From Betaproteobacteria bacterium (GTDB lineage Bacteria; Pseudomonadota; Gammaproteobacteria; Burkholderiales; SG8-39): a stretch of 13,157 bases of DNA. The stretch is from positions 1 to 13,157 of the forward strand of contig JAFARH010000306.1 of the NCBI GenBank assembly GCA_019245555.1, given 5' to 3'. The notes under the pieces are model-generated. The model did no database searches. It was not told the origin of the DNA and saw only the letters and a program-made list of their open reading frames with translations. The position numbers were made by a program, and so were the translations under genes. Positions 1 to 7,559 of this stretch are shown here, one piece after another; the stretch's first letter is position 1, and every line of letters starts with the position of its first letter.

Positions 1-1113
1 ATAGTCCTGCTGCTGCTCCTCGGCTTTGACTACGATTCGTTTCGCGCGCATGTCTTCCACGTCTATCCGCTGCCGGCATACGCGGTCTGTGCGCTCTGGT
101 TGGGCGTTGGATTTGCATGGGCCGCCGAACGGTACGCTCGGCGGCCAGCGCACGCGGCGATCGCAGGAGCAGCGCTCCTCGCCTTGGTCTTCGCCGTCGG
201 CGCACGGGTCAACTTGGGGGACACTGAAACCTGGGGGGCGCGTTATGCGCAGACGGTGTTGCAGCTTCTGCCGAAGAATGCGGTGGTCATCGTCTCGGGC
301 GACCCGGACCTCGCTCCCATGGGCTACTTCCACATGATCGAAGGCTGGCGGCCGGATATCACGCTCTATGAGCCGAAGGGGCTGATCCTCGGCAATCGCC
401 TGTTCCAACCCCTGAAGACGGATGAGGCTTCGGCGCAGCGAATCATGCGTGAAATGATCGACCGTGAGAGTGCACCCGTGGTCTTCACGCTGGACACCAT
501 GCCGGGCTACGCGCAGCGCGATCACTGGCTCTACGTGGAAGTGGATAAGTCCTCGAAAGATCCCGCACGGGTCACGGTCGACATTCCCAAGGAAGCGCAG
601 CAGTTCTTCGAAGAATCGGTGCTCGAGACCCACGACGTGAACGCCTGGGTGGCGTACATCCAGGGCCAGCTGCGCCGTCACTACGCGATGCTTTCCGCAC
701 GATCGCTCGAGCGCGGACACCCGCCCGACGCAGCCAAGCAGCGCGATCTCGATCTGCTTGCCAAGGACTTCTATGGCGCTCTCGGGATTGCGGAAGGCCT
801 GATGGCGCACGAGGAGGGCTACGCGTCCGGCGTCGTCGCGAGCTTCCTGGACAAAGCGAGGGCGGCGATGCCCTCGGACGTACCCAAGGAGGATCTGTCG
901 CGCTTTTTCTATATCCGCGGCGTGCTGCGCTCGAATATTGGTGACGCCCCCGGCGCGGGCCGGGACCTCGAGACATCGGTGGCCACCTGGGCTTCGCCGG
1001 CCAATCCGGCATTCAACGAACTGCAGAGTTACTACCGCAAGAGCGGGAACGAGGCGGCGGCCAATGCGGTCGGGGAGCGCGTGAAAGAGCTCAAGTCGCG
1101 CAAGAGCAGGTAG
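1..1113 (+). CDS. DUF2723-like membrane protein, C-terminal part (5' truncated)
   Basis: The reading frame is open from the first base, so the N-terminal membrane domain lies outside the window; 370 residues are visible. Hydrophobic segments lie near visible residues 1-8, 24-41 and 50-67. A soluble, presumably periplasmic, domain follows. Visible residues 100-119 contain GDPDLAP, then GYFHMIEGWRPD, which matches my recollection of the DUF2723 family (GDNDTFP, then WYLQEVEGxRPDV), a GT-C-like group often proposed to transfer sugars. The last ~150 residues are helical and TPR-like, and the C-terminus is basic. The gene ends 9 nt before the next one, so it is probably co-transcribed. Family assignment rests on one motif and overall layout; the catalytic region is not visible. 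An internal ATG at 100 is in frame, but coding clearly continues upstream of it. Confidence 0.75.
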   Translation: MVLLLLLGFDYDSFRAHVFHVYPLPAYAVCALWLGVGFAWAAERYARRPAHAAIAGAALLALVFAVGARVNLGDTETWGARYAQTVLQLLPKNAVVIVSGDPDLAPMGYFHMIEGWRPDITLYEPKGLILGNRLFQPLKTDEASAQRIMREMIDRESAPVVFTLDTMPGYAQRDHWLYVEVDKSSKDPARVTVDIPKEAQQFFEESVLETHDVNAWVAYIQGQLRRHYAMLSARSLERGHPPDAAKQRDLDLLAKDFYGALGIAEGLMAHEEGYASGVVASFLDKARAAMPSDVPKEDLSRFFYIRGVLRSNIGDAPGAGRDLETSVATWASPANPAFNELQSYYRKSGNEAAANAVGERVKELKSRKSR

Positions 1114-1119
1114 GGAAGG
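1112..1119 (+). promoter_or_regulatory. Ribosome binding site for the gene starting at 1123 (GTG)
   Basis: The purine run AGGGAAGG overlaps the stop codon of the upstream gene and sits 3 nt (GGAAGG) to 7 nt (AGGG) before the GTG at 1123. It supports this start over internal candidates, because no other good site precedes the first membrane segment. Confidence 0.5.
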
Positions 1120-1122
1120 CGC

Positions 1123-2922
1123 GTGTCGCGCGCGTCGTCATGGCTCGTCTTCGGATTGCCGGCGGTCATTTGCGCGGTGTGGACGCTGCACGCCGGCAAG
1201 GACGTCAATTGGGACCAGCTCAACTACCACTACTACCTTCCGTTCGAGCTCGTCGCCGGTCGCCTGAGCCAGGATTTCTTCGCGGCGAGCGCGCAGAGCT
1301 ACCTCAATCCCTTCGGCTACCTGCCGTTCTACTTCATGGTCGCCGCCGGCTGGCACAGCGTCCTGGTATCGATCGTTCTCGCCGCCGCCCACAGCTCGAG
1401 CATCGCGCTCCTGTATCTCATCGCGTATCGACTCTTTGCCGATTTACCGCCGCGCGATCGAATGGCGTTCTCCAGTCTCGCTGCGGCGTTGGGTGCGGCG
1501 AGCGGCGTCTTTTGGATGACGGTAGGAGCGAGCTTCCTCGATCCCCTGCTCGTGCCGCTCATGCTCGGCGGCTTGCTCCTATTGCTCGGCGACCGGCACA
1601 TCATGCTTGCAGGTGCGCTCTTCGGCGCCGCGGCGGCGCTCAAGTATTCCAACGTGTTCTTTGCCTTCGCGGCGCTGCCGCTCGCGGCCGCCCTCTCGTG
1701 GCGCGCGGGCCTTGCGTACATCGCAGGCGGGTTGGCGGCCATCGCGCTGCTCGCGGGTCCCTGGTTACTCGCCCTGCAGCACGAGTTCGGCAATCCGGTG
1801 TTTCCGCTGATGAACGCCTGGTTCCGCTCGCCGGACGCGCTTCCGGTCAACCTGGTCGGCGAGCGCTTCGGCGTGAGCGGCCCGCTTGCGCTGCTCGCAT
1901 TTCCCTTTCGCATGGCGACGCTCGACGCTGGCGTCTATTCGGAGAACTTCGCCCCCGACCTGCGTTTCGTCGCTTTGCTTATCGCCGCGGCATGGCTGGC
2001 GATACGACGCGGCGCATTGCAGCGCGATGACTGGCGCGTGCTCGTCTTTTTTGCGGCGGCGCTTGCCTTGTGGCTCGCGACCTCGGCGAACGCCCGCTAC
2101 GGCCTCGTCGTGCTGCTCCTCGCCGGCCTCTGCCTCGCGCGCATCGTCGAGCGCTTGCTGCCGACCCGGGCCGCGCGCGTCCTGCTCGGCGTGCTCCTCG
2201 TGGTTCAGCTCGGCATCACCTTCGTCGCTTCGCCGCCGCGCTGGTTCCTCGCCGAAACCTGGTCGCGCCATTGGTTTCCCTACGCCGTGCCCGAGCGTGC
2301 GCTGCGCGAGCCCGCGCTGTATCTCACCGTCGAGATCCTGCCCATGGCGGTGATCGCGCCTTTCCTGCACCCGGCGTCCTCGCTCGTGAACTTTCGGGGG
2401 CAGCACAGCCTTCCCGCCGATTCGCCGAAGCTCGTGAAGCTGCTCGAGGGCCATCGCGGCCATGTGCGGGTGCTCGGCCGCGAGCTCCAGGTGCAGATCT
2501 ACGACTCGCGGCTGCGGCGCCTCGGCTACCGCGTCGATCCGGCGGACTGCTTCGCGATTGCCTGGCGCCCCGATGACGACGACGCGGTATCGCGCGCGGC
2601 GAACTGGTTCGCCGGCAATCCGAAATCGGCCGAGCCGCTCTCGCTTGCGAGCTGCGCGCTTCTGCCGGCGCCGCGCGATCCGGCCGACCTGGACCGCGAG
2701 CGCAAGGCCTCAGCGATATTCGACCGGGTCGAAAGAGAGTGTCCGCGGCTCTTCCGCGGGCAGACCGCGGTCACCGAGGCATTCGGCTCCGGCTGGTCGC
2801 GACACTACAACGGCCTCGATGCGAGGCTCGAGCTTTCCGGCGACCGGTTGAGCTTCAATCGGTACCGCGCCGACGTGCAAATCGACCTCGGCTCGCCCTC
2901 GGCGCCTGCGGTGTGCCGATGA
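1123..2922 (+). CDS. Multi-spanning membrane protein, GT-C glycosyltransferase-like
   Basis: A 599-residue protein with a GTG start. A first membrane helix (about 8-24) is followed by a loop rich in charged and aromatic residues, DVNWDQLNYHYYLPF (27-41). This resembles the first extracytoplasmic loop of GT-C transferases, where an acidic residue (here D27 or D31) is catalytic. About nine to eleven hydrophobic segments span residues 8 to ~390. The last ~200 residues form a soluble, presumably periplasmic, domain with four cysteines in 490-600. The family is not one I can name with certainty; annotations for relatives are usually 'hypothetical' or 'glycosyltransferase'. The stop overlaps the next start (ATGA), implying translational coupling to the WbqC gene. 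Its likely role is moving a lipid-linked sugar to an acceptor on the outer face of the inner membrane, but polymerase or other roles remain possible. Confidence 0.75.
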   Translation: MSRASSWLVFGLPAVICAVWTLHAGKDVNWDQLNYHYYLPFELVAGRLSQDFFAASAQSYLNPFGYLPFYFMVAAGWHSVLVSIVLAAAHSSSIALLYLIAYRLFADLPPRDRMAFSSLAAALGAASGVFWMTVGASFLDPLLVPLMLGGLLLLLGDRHIMLAGALFGAAAALKYSNVFFAFAALPLAAALSWRAGLAYIAGGLAAIALLAGPWLLALQHEFGNPVFPLMNAWFRSPDALPVNLVGERFGVSGPLALLAFPFRMATLDAGVYSENFAPDLRFVALLIAAAWLAIRRGALQRDDWRVLVFFAAALALWLATSANARYGLVVLLLAGLCLARIVERLLPTRAARVLLGVLLVVQLGITFVASPPRWFLAETWSRHWFPYAVPERALREPALYLTVEILPMAVIAPFLHPASSLVNFRGQHSLPADSPKLVKLLEGHRGHVRVLGRELQVQIYDSRLRRLGYRVDPADCFAIAWRPDDDDAVSRAANWFAGNPKSAEPLSLASCALLPAPRDPADLDRERKASAIFDRVERECPRLFRGQTAVTEAFGSGWSRHYNGLDARLELSGDRLSFNRYRADVQIDLGSPSAPAVCR

Positions 2923-3611
2923 AGAGGGTCGCCGTCGTGCAGTCGAATTACATACCGTGGAAGGGCTACTTCGATCTCATCAACTCCGTTGACGAGTTCA
3001 TCCTGTTCGACGATGTGCAGTACACGCGGCGGGACTGGCGCAACCGCAACATGATCAAGACTCCGCGCGGGCTCGAGTGGCTCACGATCCCGGTCGCGGT
3101 GAAGGGCCAGTACCATCAGAAGATCTGCGATACCCAAGTGAGCGAGGCTGGCTGGGGCGCCCAGCACTGGGCGAGCCTCGTGCACAACTACGCCAAGGCG
3201 CCGCACTTCGAGCGCTACCAGCCGGTGTTCGAGCCGCTCTACCAGCGCCGCGACAGCTCGCTCAGCGCGGTGAATCATTCGTTCATCTCGGCGATCTGTG
3301 GCATCCTCGGCATCGCAACGCGCATCTCCTGGTCGATGGACTACAGGCCCCTCAAAGAGGGCAAAACGGAGCGGCTGGTGGACTTGTGCAAGCGGGCGGG
3401 TGCCACAGAATATCTTTCCGGGCCGACAGCACGCGACTATCTCGAGGCTGCGCCATTCGAGGCCGCGGGGCTGCGGCTCAGCTTCTTCGACTATGCCGGC
3501 TATCCCGAATATCCGCAGCGCTTCGGCAAATTCGAGCACGGGGTCAGCGTGCTCGATCTCCTGTTCAACACCGGCCCGGATGCGCCGCGCTACATGAAGA
3601 GCTTCGCATGA
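2919..3611 (+). CDS. WbqC family protein
   Basis: A 230-residue soluble protein with no signal peptide or membrane segment. It carries the WbqC hallmarks: MKRVAVVQSNYIPWKGYFD at the N-terminus (residues 1-19), FDDVQYTRRDWRNRN (30-44), WLTIPV (54-59), and a C-terminal block with LSFFDY, a tyrosine/proline-rich stretch and SVLDLLFN followed by G. The family (PF08889) was defined from O-antigen clusters, and its reaction is, to my knowledge, not firmly established. Its recurrent company of sugar aminotransferases suggests cytoplasmic modification of a nucleotide-activated amino sugar; that is inference. The chosen ATG overlaps the previous stop (ATGA) and begins exactly at the conserved N-terminus. 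A longer frame upstream to 2739 lies inside the preceding gene and is not used. Confidence 0.92.
   Translation: MKRVAVVQSNYIPWKGYFDLINSVDEFILFDDVQYTRRDWRNRNMIKTPRGLEWLTIPVAVKGQYHQKICDTQVSEAGWGAQHWASLVHNYAKAPHFERYQPVFEPLYQRRDSSLSAVNHSFISAICGILGIATRISWSMDYRPLKEGKTERLVDLCKRAGATEYLSGPTARDYLEAAPFEAAGLRLSFFDYAGYPEYPQRFGKFEHGVSVLDLLFNTGPDAPRYMKSFA
3596..3601 (+). promoter_or_regulatory. Ribosome binding site for the methyltransferase at 3608
   Basis: GAAGAG inside the end of the WbqC gene lies 6 nt before the ATG at 3608. It supports that start over the much longer frame open from 3077, which is a shadow of the WbqC gene. Confidence 0.45.
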
Positions 3612-4231
3612 ACCTCGCCGACGTCACGCACTACTACAGCGAGCGTCTGCGCGAGCACGGCGCCTCGGCCCAGGGTGTCGACTGGAACAGCGCCGACTCG
3701 CAGCGGCTGCGCTTTACCCAGCTCCTTCGCATCTGTGGCGAGCGCGAAAATTTCAGCCTGAACGACATCGGCTGCGGCTACGGCGCGCTGTTCGATTACC
3801 TGAGCGAGCGGCGCAGTCACTGCGACTACCTCGGCGTCGATATCGCCGCGCCGATGATTGCCAAGGCGGTAGAACTGCACCGGGGCCGGACTGGTTGCCG
3901 CTTCCTCGTCGGGGAGCACCCCGATCGCCGCGCCGACTACGGAGTCGCGAGCGGCGTCTTCAACGTAAAGCTCTCGAGTCACGCCGCCGATTGGCGCGCC
4001 CATATCCTGCGGACGCTGGACCATCTCAACGAGGCATCCAAGGACGGCTTCGCGTTCAACTGCCTGACGAAGTACTCGGACGCCGACCGGATGAAGGAGC
4101 ACCTCTACTACGCCGACCCGGCGGAGCTCTTCGACCACTGCAAGCGCAGCTACTCGCGCAACGTCGCGCTGCTGCACGACTACGGCTTGTACGAATTCAC
4201 GATACTCGTGCGAAAGGACATCGCGGCATGA
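3608..4231 (+). CDS. Class I SAM-dependent methyltransferase
   Basis: A 207-residue cytoplasmic protein. SAM-binding motif I is DIGCGYG (residues 53-59). The acidic residue after strand beta-2, expected to contact the ribose hydroxyls, is D78 in LGVDIA. A motif IV-like segment follows around SGVFNVKL (115-122). The C-terminal half has aromatic and histidine residues that could form an acceptor site. The start overlaps the WbqC stop by 4 nt, and its own stop overlaps the acyltransferase start by 4 nt, so the three are likely made together. The substrate is not evident; in this context an O- or N-methylation of a sugar or its acyl group is likely. Similar proteins are common in O-antigen and capsule loci. 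The family is secure, the substrate is not. Confidence 0.88.
   Translation: MNLADVTHYYSERLREHGASAQGVDWNSADSQRLRFTQLLRICGERENFSLNDIGCGYGALFDYLSERRSHCDYLGVDIAAPMIAKAVELHRGRTGCRFLVGEHPDRRADYGVASGVFNVKLSSHAADWRAHILRTLDHLNEASKDGFAFNCLTKYSDADRMKEHLYYADPAELFDHCKRSYSRNVALLHDYGLYEFTILVRKDIAA
4213..4218 (+). promoter_or_regulatory. Ribosome binding site for the acyltransferase at 4228
   Basis: AAAGGA inside the end of the methyltransferase gene lies 9 nt before the ATG at 4228. It fixes that start, rather than the longer shadow frame open from 3895. Confidence 0.5.
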
Positions 4232-4890
4232 AGCCGCTCGTCATTTTCGGCGCCGGCGATATTGCGGAGGTCGCGCACTTCTACTTCACGCGCGACGCCA
4301 AGGCCCAGGTGGCCGCTTTCACCGTGGATAGTGCTTACCTCAAGCAGCCGAGCTTCTGCGGCATGCCCGTGGTCGCCTTCGAAGAGCTGGCGCGTGCTTT
4401 TCCGCCGGCCGCGCATGATCTTTTCGTGGCCGTGAGCTACGCCAAGCTCAACGCGGTGCGCGCGGAGAAATGCGCGGCGGCCAAGGCGCTCGGCTACAAG
4501 CTGCGTAGCTATGTGAGCAGCAAGGCGACGGTATGGGAGAGTTTCGAGCCGGGCGAGAATTGCCTGATCCTCGAGGACAACACGCTGCAACCCTTCGTGC
4601 GCATCGGCGCCAACGTCACGCTCTGGAGCGGCAACCACATCGGCCATCACGCCCGGATCGACGAGAACTGCTTCATCACTTCGCACGCGGTGATCTCGGG
4701 CGGCGTGCAGGTCGGCGCCAATGCGTTCATCGGCGTTAACGCCACGATCCGCGACCACGTGAAGATCGGGGCGCGCGCCGTGATCGGCGCGGGCTCGCTC
4801 GTGCTGCAGGACGTACCCGACGATGGCGTGGTTGCCGCCGCCGGCACCGAGCTTTCCAAGGTGCCGAGCCACCGGCTGCGGCGCCTCTAG
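4228..4890 (+). CDS. NeuD/PglD-type acyltransferase, left-handed beta-helix
   Basis: A 220-residue protein close to the usual length of NeuD/PglD sugar acyltransferases. The N-terminus is a Rossmann-like domain with FGAGDIAEVA (7-16), as in the PglD N-terminal nucleotide-sugar-binding domain. From about residue 107 it has hexapeptide repeats ([LIV]GxxxX type) that form a left-handed beta-helix, for example IGANVTLWSG, IGHHAR, VQVGANAFIG and VKIGARAVIG. By comparison from memory with C. jejuni PglD, the catalytic base is probably H140 in NHIGHHA (136-142). Such enzymes use acetyl-CoA or another acyl-CoA to acylate the amine or hydroxyl of a nucleotide sugar. With wecE in the same operon, the 4-amino group of a dTDP-dideoxyhexose is a natural acceptor (inference). 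It starts in an ATGA overlap with the methyltransferase; the next gene begins 5 nt after its stop. Confidence 0.88.
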   Translation: MKPLVIFGAGDIAEVAHFYFTRDAKAQVAAFTVDSAYLKQPSFCGMPVVAFEELARAFPPAAHDLFVAVSYAKLNAVRAEKCAAAKALGYKLRSYVSSKATVWESFEPGENCLILEDNTLQPFVRIGANVTLWSGNHIGHHARIDENCFITSHAVISGGVQVGANAFIGVNATIRDHVKIGARAVIGAGSLVLQDVPDDGVVAAAGTELSKVPSHRLRRL

Positions 4891-4895
4891 CCGCA

Positions 4896-5801
4896 ATGCG
4901 ATGGCGCAAGCTGGGCCGCATCTTCGAGCCCCACGACCACGCCCCCTGGATGAGGAGCCACGCCGCGAATCCGGTGGCCGAGCACCGCGGGGGCGACCTC
5001 TTTCGCGTCTACTTCAGCTCGCGCGACGAGCGCAATCGCTCGAGCGTGGCTTGGGTCGAGATCGACCTGCGCCGGCCCCTGGAGGTGCTGCGCATCGCCG
5101 AGGAGCCGGTGCTCTCACCGGGCTCGCCTGGCGCTTTCGATGACAGCGGCGCTTCGATGGGCTGCCTCGTCCAGCGCGCCGACGGCGTGCGGCTTCTCTA
5201 TTACGTCGGCTGGAACCTCGGCGTCACCGTGCCTTGGCGCAACAGCATAGGCCTCGCCGTGAGCGCAGCAGCGGACGCTCCGTTCGAGAAGCACTCGCGC
5301 GCACCGATCCTCGACCGCCACGATCGCGACCCTTACTCGCTCTCCTATCCGTCGGTCATCGCGGAGAATGGCGCTTGGACGATGTGGTACGGCTCGAATC
5401 TTACCTGGAGCGCGTCGCAGGCAGACATGTCGCACGTCATCAAGCGCGCCGAGTCGGCCGATGGCATGGCGTGGCAGCGCGATGGCGCGGCCGTAGTGGG
5501 CTTGCAGGCCGGGGAGATCGCGCTGGCGCGGCCCTGCGTCCTCAAGGACGGCGATCGCTACCGCATGTGGTACGCGTATCGCGGCGAGCGCTATCGCATC
5601 GGCTACGCCGAATCCGGCGACGGCCGGCGCTGGACGCGAATGGACCAACGAGCCGGCATCGACGTGTCGGCGAACGGCTGGGATTCGGAATCGGTCGAGT
5701 ACCCGCACCTCTTCGACCATGACGGTCGCCGCTACCTGCTCTACAACGGCAACGGCTATGGCAAGACCGGCTTCGGGCTCGCCGTGCTGGAGGCGGACTG
5801 A
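4896..5801 (+). CDS. Five-bladed beta-propeller protein, glycoside hydrolase-like, function unknown
   Basis: A 301-residue protein without signal peptide or membrane segment, so probably cytoplasmic. Five repeats share a pattern of aromatic-rich strand then [IV]-G/A-[LY]-[10 protein letters not shown]...VAWVEIDL (37-58), LLYYVGW...IGLAVSAA (100-125), WTMWYGS...IKRAESADG (161-190), YRMWYAY...IGYAESGDG (222-243) and YLLYNGNG...FGLAVLEA (280-300). This layout matches the GH32/43/62/130-like five-bladed propeller fold. Acidic residues near blade starts, D82/D83, D146, E207 and E265/E268, are candidates for a catalytic or binding centre. I recall relatives ending in [14 protein letters not shown] beside WbqC, acyltransferase and methyltransferase genes in polysaccharide loci, mostly annotated as hypothetical. 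No reaction is known to me. A secreted hydrolase is unlikely given the missing signal; handling a cytoplasmic sugar intermediate or a phosphorylase-like reaction is speculation. Confidence 0.8.
   Translation: MRWRKLGRIFEPHDHAPWMRSHAANPVAEHRGGDLFRVYFSSRDERNRSSVAWVEIDLRRPLEVLRIAEEPVLSPGSPGAFDDSGASMGCLVQRADGVRLLYYVGWNLGVTVPWRNSIGLAVSAAADAPFEKHSRAPILDRHDRDPYSLSYPSVIAENGAWTMWYGSNLTWSASQADMSHVIKRAESADGMAWQRDGAAVVGLQAGEIALARPCVLKDGDRYRMWYAYRGERYRIGYAESGDGRRWTRMDQRAGIDVSANGWDSESVEYPHLFDHDGRRYLLYNGNGYGKTGFGLAVLEAD
5789..5793 (+). promoter_or_regulatory. Strong ribosome binding site for the dioxygenase at 5803
   Basis: GGAGG inside the last codons of the propeller gene lies 9 nt before the ATG at 5803. 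It is the best Shine-Dalgarno match in the operon and supports this start over the longer in-frame extension to 5719. Confidence 0.6.
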
Positions 5802-5802
5802 G

Positions 5803-6624
5803 ATGCTGGCGCGCGTCGATTGCAAGGCACAGCGTGACTGGCTAGCGAAATGCTGTGAGGCCGTGCGCACGCAGGGCTGCTGCATCGTGGACGGTGTCCT
5901 CGCCCCCTCGAGCCTGGGCGAAGTGCGCGACGCGATGTATCGCGCGCAAGAGCGCATCCTCGCGGAGGTCGGCGCCGCGCGCCTCGAGCGCGCCGGCGAA
6001 CGTGGCGTGCTGCGCCTGATGATGAAATTCGAGCCGCGGCTGCTCCGTTTTCTCGAGCTGCCGGAATTGCTGGCCATCGTCGACGAGCATGTGTCGCCGA
6101 CCGCTATCCTGCACTTGCAGAACGGGTTCATCCTGCCGCCCGAACCCGCGGGGCCGGCCGACATATTTCAGCAGCGGTTCCACCAGGATTTCCCGCGGGT
6201 GCTGAACGGCTATCTCATGTCGATCAACGCGTTCTTCGCCATCGACGAGTTCACTGCGGCGAACGGCGCCACCTGGGTCTTGCCGGGCTCGCACCAGCGC
6301 GGCGAGCGGCCAGGTGAAGCGGAGTTGAGAACCGCGCAGTGCGTCGAGTGCGGCGCCGGCGCCATGCTGGTGTTCGATTCAACGCTCTGGCATTGTGCCG
6401 GGCGTAACCACTCGGGCAAGGCCCGATTGGCGATCAATCACCAGTTCACGCGTTCGTACATCAAGCAACAGATCGACTATGTGCGCGCCCTTGGCGATTC
6501 GATGATCCTCGACCTGCCGGCGCGCACGCAGCAGCTCCTCGGCTACTACACGCGCGTAGTGACCAGCCTGGATGAATACTACCGGCCAGGTCCAGAGCGC
6601 CTTTACCGCAGCGGGCAAGGCTAG
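5803..6624 (+). CDS. Phytanoyl-CoA dioxygenase (PhyH) family Fe(II)/2-oxoglutarate oxygenase
   Basis: A 273-residue cytoplasmic protein with the PhyH layout (PF05721). The N-terminal [14 protein letters not shown] segment (25-38) is the usual opening. The iron-binding HxD is H127/D129 in FHQDF. The structural run ATWVLPGSH lies at 156-164. The distal iron ligand is H197 in LWHCAG, and R208 (or R201) is the expected 2-oxoglutarate-binding arginine. All catalytic residues appear present, so it should be active. The family hydroxylates varied small molecules, including acyl chains and sugar or antibiotic intermediates. Here it could hydroxylate the sugar or its N-acyl group; this is inferred from neighbours only. 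It begins 1 nt after the propeller stop and ends 2 nt before the GT2 start. The first ATG after a good GGAGG was chosen; coding before it belongs to the propeller gene. Confidence 0.9.
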   Translation: MLARVDCKAQRDWLAKCCEAVRTQGCCIVDGVLAPSSLGEVRDAMYRAQERILAEVGAARLERAGERGVLRLMMKFEPRLLRFLELPELLAIVDEHVSPTAILHLQNGFILPPEPAGPADIFQQRFHQDFPRVLNGYLMSINAFFAIDEFTAANGATWVLPGSHQRGERPGEAELRTAQCVECGAGAMLVFDSTLWHCAGRNHSGKARLAINHQFTRSYIKQQIDYVRALGDSMILDLPARTQQLLGYYTRVVTSLDEYYRPGPERLYRSGQG

Positions 6625-6626
6625 CG

Positions 6627-7559
6627 ATGGTCGAGCTGAGCGTCGTTGTCCCGGTCTATGGTTGCCGCGACTGCCTGCGGGCGCTGCACGAGCGCACGAC
6701 GGCGGCGCTGCGAAAGATCACCTCGTCCTACGAGATCGTCTTGGTGGACGATTGCGACCGCGAAGGCTCATGGGAGGTAGTTGCGCAGCTGGCGCGCGAG
6801 GACCGCGCAGTGAAGGCATTTCGCCTGAGCCGCAATTTCGGCCAGCATGCGGCGATCACGGCCGGCCTCGCGCAGTGCACCGGGCGCTGGGCGGTCGTGA
6901 TGGATTGCGACCTGCAGGATCCGCCGGAGCTGATCGGAGAGCTTTATCGCGCGGCCACCGCCGGTAACGACGTGGTGCTCGCCCGGCGCAAGGGCAAGCG
7001 GCAGTCGCTCTTCCGTCGGATCGCCGCGCGGCTCTACTTCCGCTTGCTCAAGGTCCTGGCGAGAGCGCGCCTCGACGGCGAGTTCGGCAGCTTCAGCATC
7101 ATCTCGCGCAAGGTGGTGGATGCGCTGCTGCGTTTCCGGGACCAGGATCGGCACTATCTCTTCATCCTCAACTGGCTCGGCTTCCGCACCGCGACCATCG
7201 AATACGAGCATGCGTCACGTCACAGCGGCAGGAGCGCCTACAGCCTGCGCGATCTCGTGCGCCACGCGCTGAATGGCCTTTTCTTCCAGACGACGGTGCT
7301 ACTACGCTGGATCGTCTATCTGGGCTTCTGGATCTCGTGCGCCGGCTTCGCGCTCGCCGCGTACTACGTTTACATGTACTTCAGGTACTCGGTCTATCCG
7401 GGATTCACGAGCCTCGCCGTGCTGATCCTGATCATCGGCGGCTTCATCATCATGAGCACGGGCGTTGCCGGCCTCTACATCGGCAAGGTATTCGATCAGG
7501 TCAAGGGCCGCCCGCTCTACGTCATCGACCAATCGATCGTCGACGGTGAGCCGCGTTGA
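6627..7559 (+). CDS. Family 2 glycosyltransferase, polyprenyl-phosphate sugar synthase type (ArnC/GtrB/DPM1-like)
   Basis: A 310-residue protein. The N-terminal GT-A domain has ELSVVVPVYG (3-12), acidic VDDCD (40-44), LSRNFGQHAAITAGL (67-81) and the metal/nucleotide motif DCDLQDPPE (93-101). A basic segment, ARRKGKRQSLFRR, follows at 119-131, then HSGRSAYS (199-206), where ArnC/GtrB relatives have a conserved loop near the membrane. Two membrane helices lie near 226-252 and 262-288. This is the layout of enzymes moving a sugar from a nucleotide donor to undecaprenyl phosphate on the cytoplasmic face. The pairing with a GtrA-family gene downstream supports that role. The donor sugar cannot be read from sequence. 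Upstream AAGG (6617-6620) lies 6 nt before the ATG. The stop is overlapped by the TTG start of wecE. Confidence 0.9.
   Translation: MVELSVVVPVYGCRDCLRALHERTTAALRKITSSYEIVLVDDCDREGSWEVVAQLAREDRAVKAFRLSRNFGQHAAITAGLAQCTGRWAVVMDCDLQDPPELIGELYRAATAGNDVVLARRKGKRQSLFRRIAARLYFRLLKVLARARLDGEFGSFSIISRKVVDALLRFRDQDRHYLFILNWLGFRTATIEYEHASRHSGRSAYSLRDLVRHALNGLFFQTTVLLRWIVYLGFWISCAGFALAAYYVYMYFRYSVYPGFTSLAVLILIIGGFIIMSTGVAGLYIGKVFDQVKGRPLYVIDQSIVDGEPR
7545..7550 (+). promoter_or_regulatory. Ribosome binding site supporting the TTG start of wecE
   Basis: GGTGAG lies 5 nt before the TTG at 7556. It supports a TTG start, because the conserved IPFNKP of the protein follows two codons later and no ATG or GTG is available before it. 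Confidence 0.5.

Noticed and set aside
26..337. Open frame of 103 codons at the left edge
   Set aside because: It is Ser/Arg-rich and overlaps, in another phase, the clearly coding frame that enters from position 1.
5115..6164. A 349-codon - strand frame
   Set aside because: It spans the junction of the propeller and PhyH genes, both well supported on the + strand. Its composition is that of a shadow frame.
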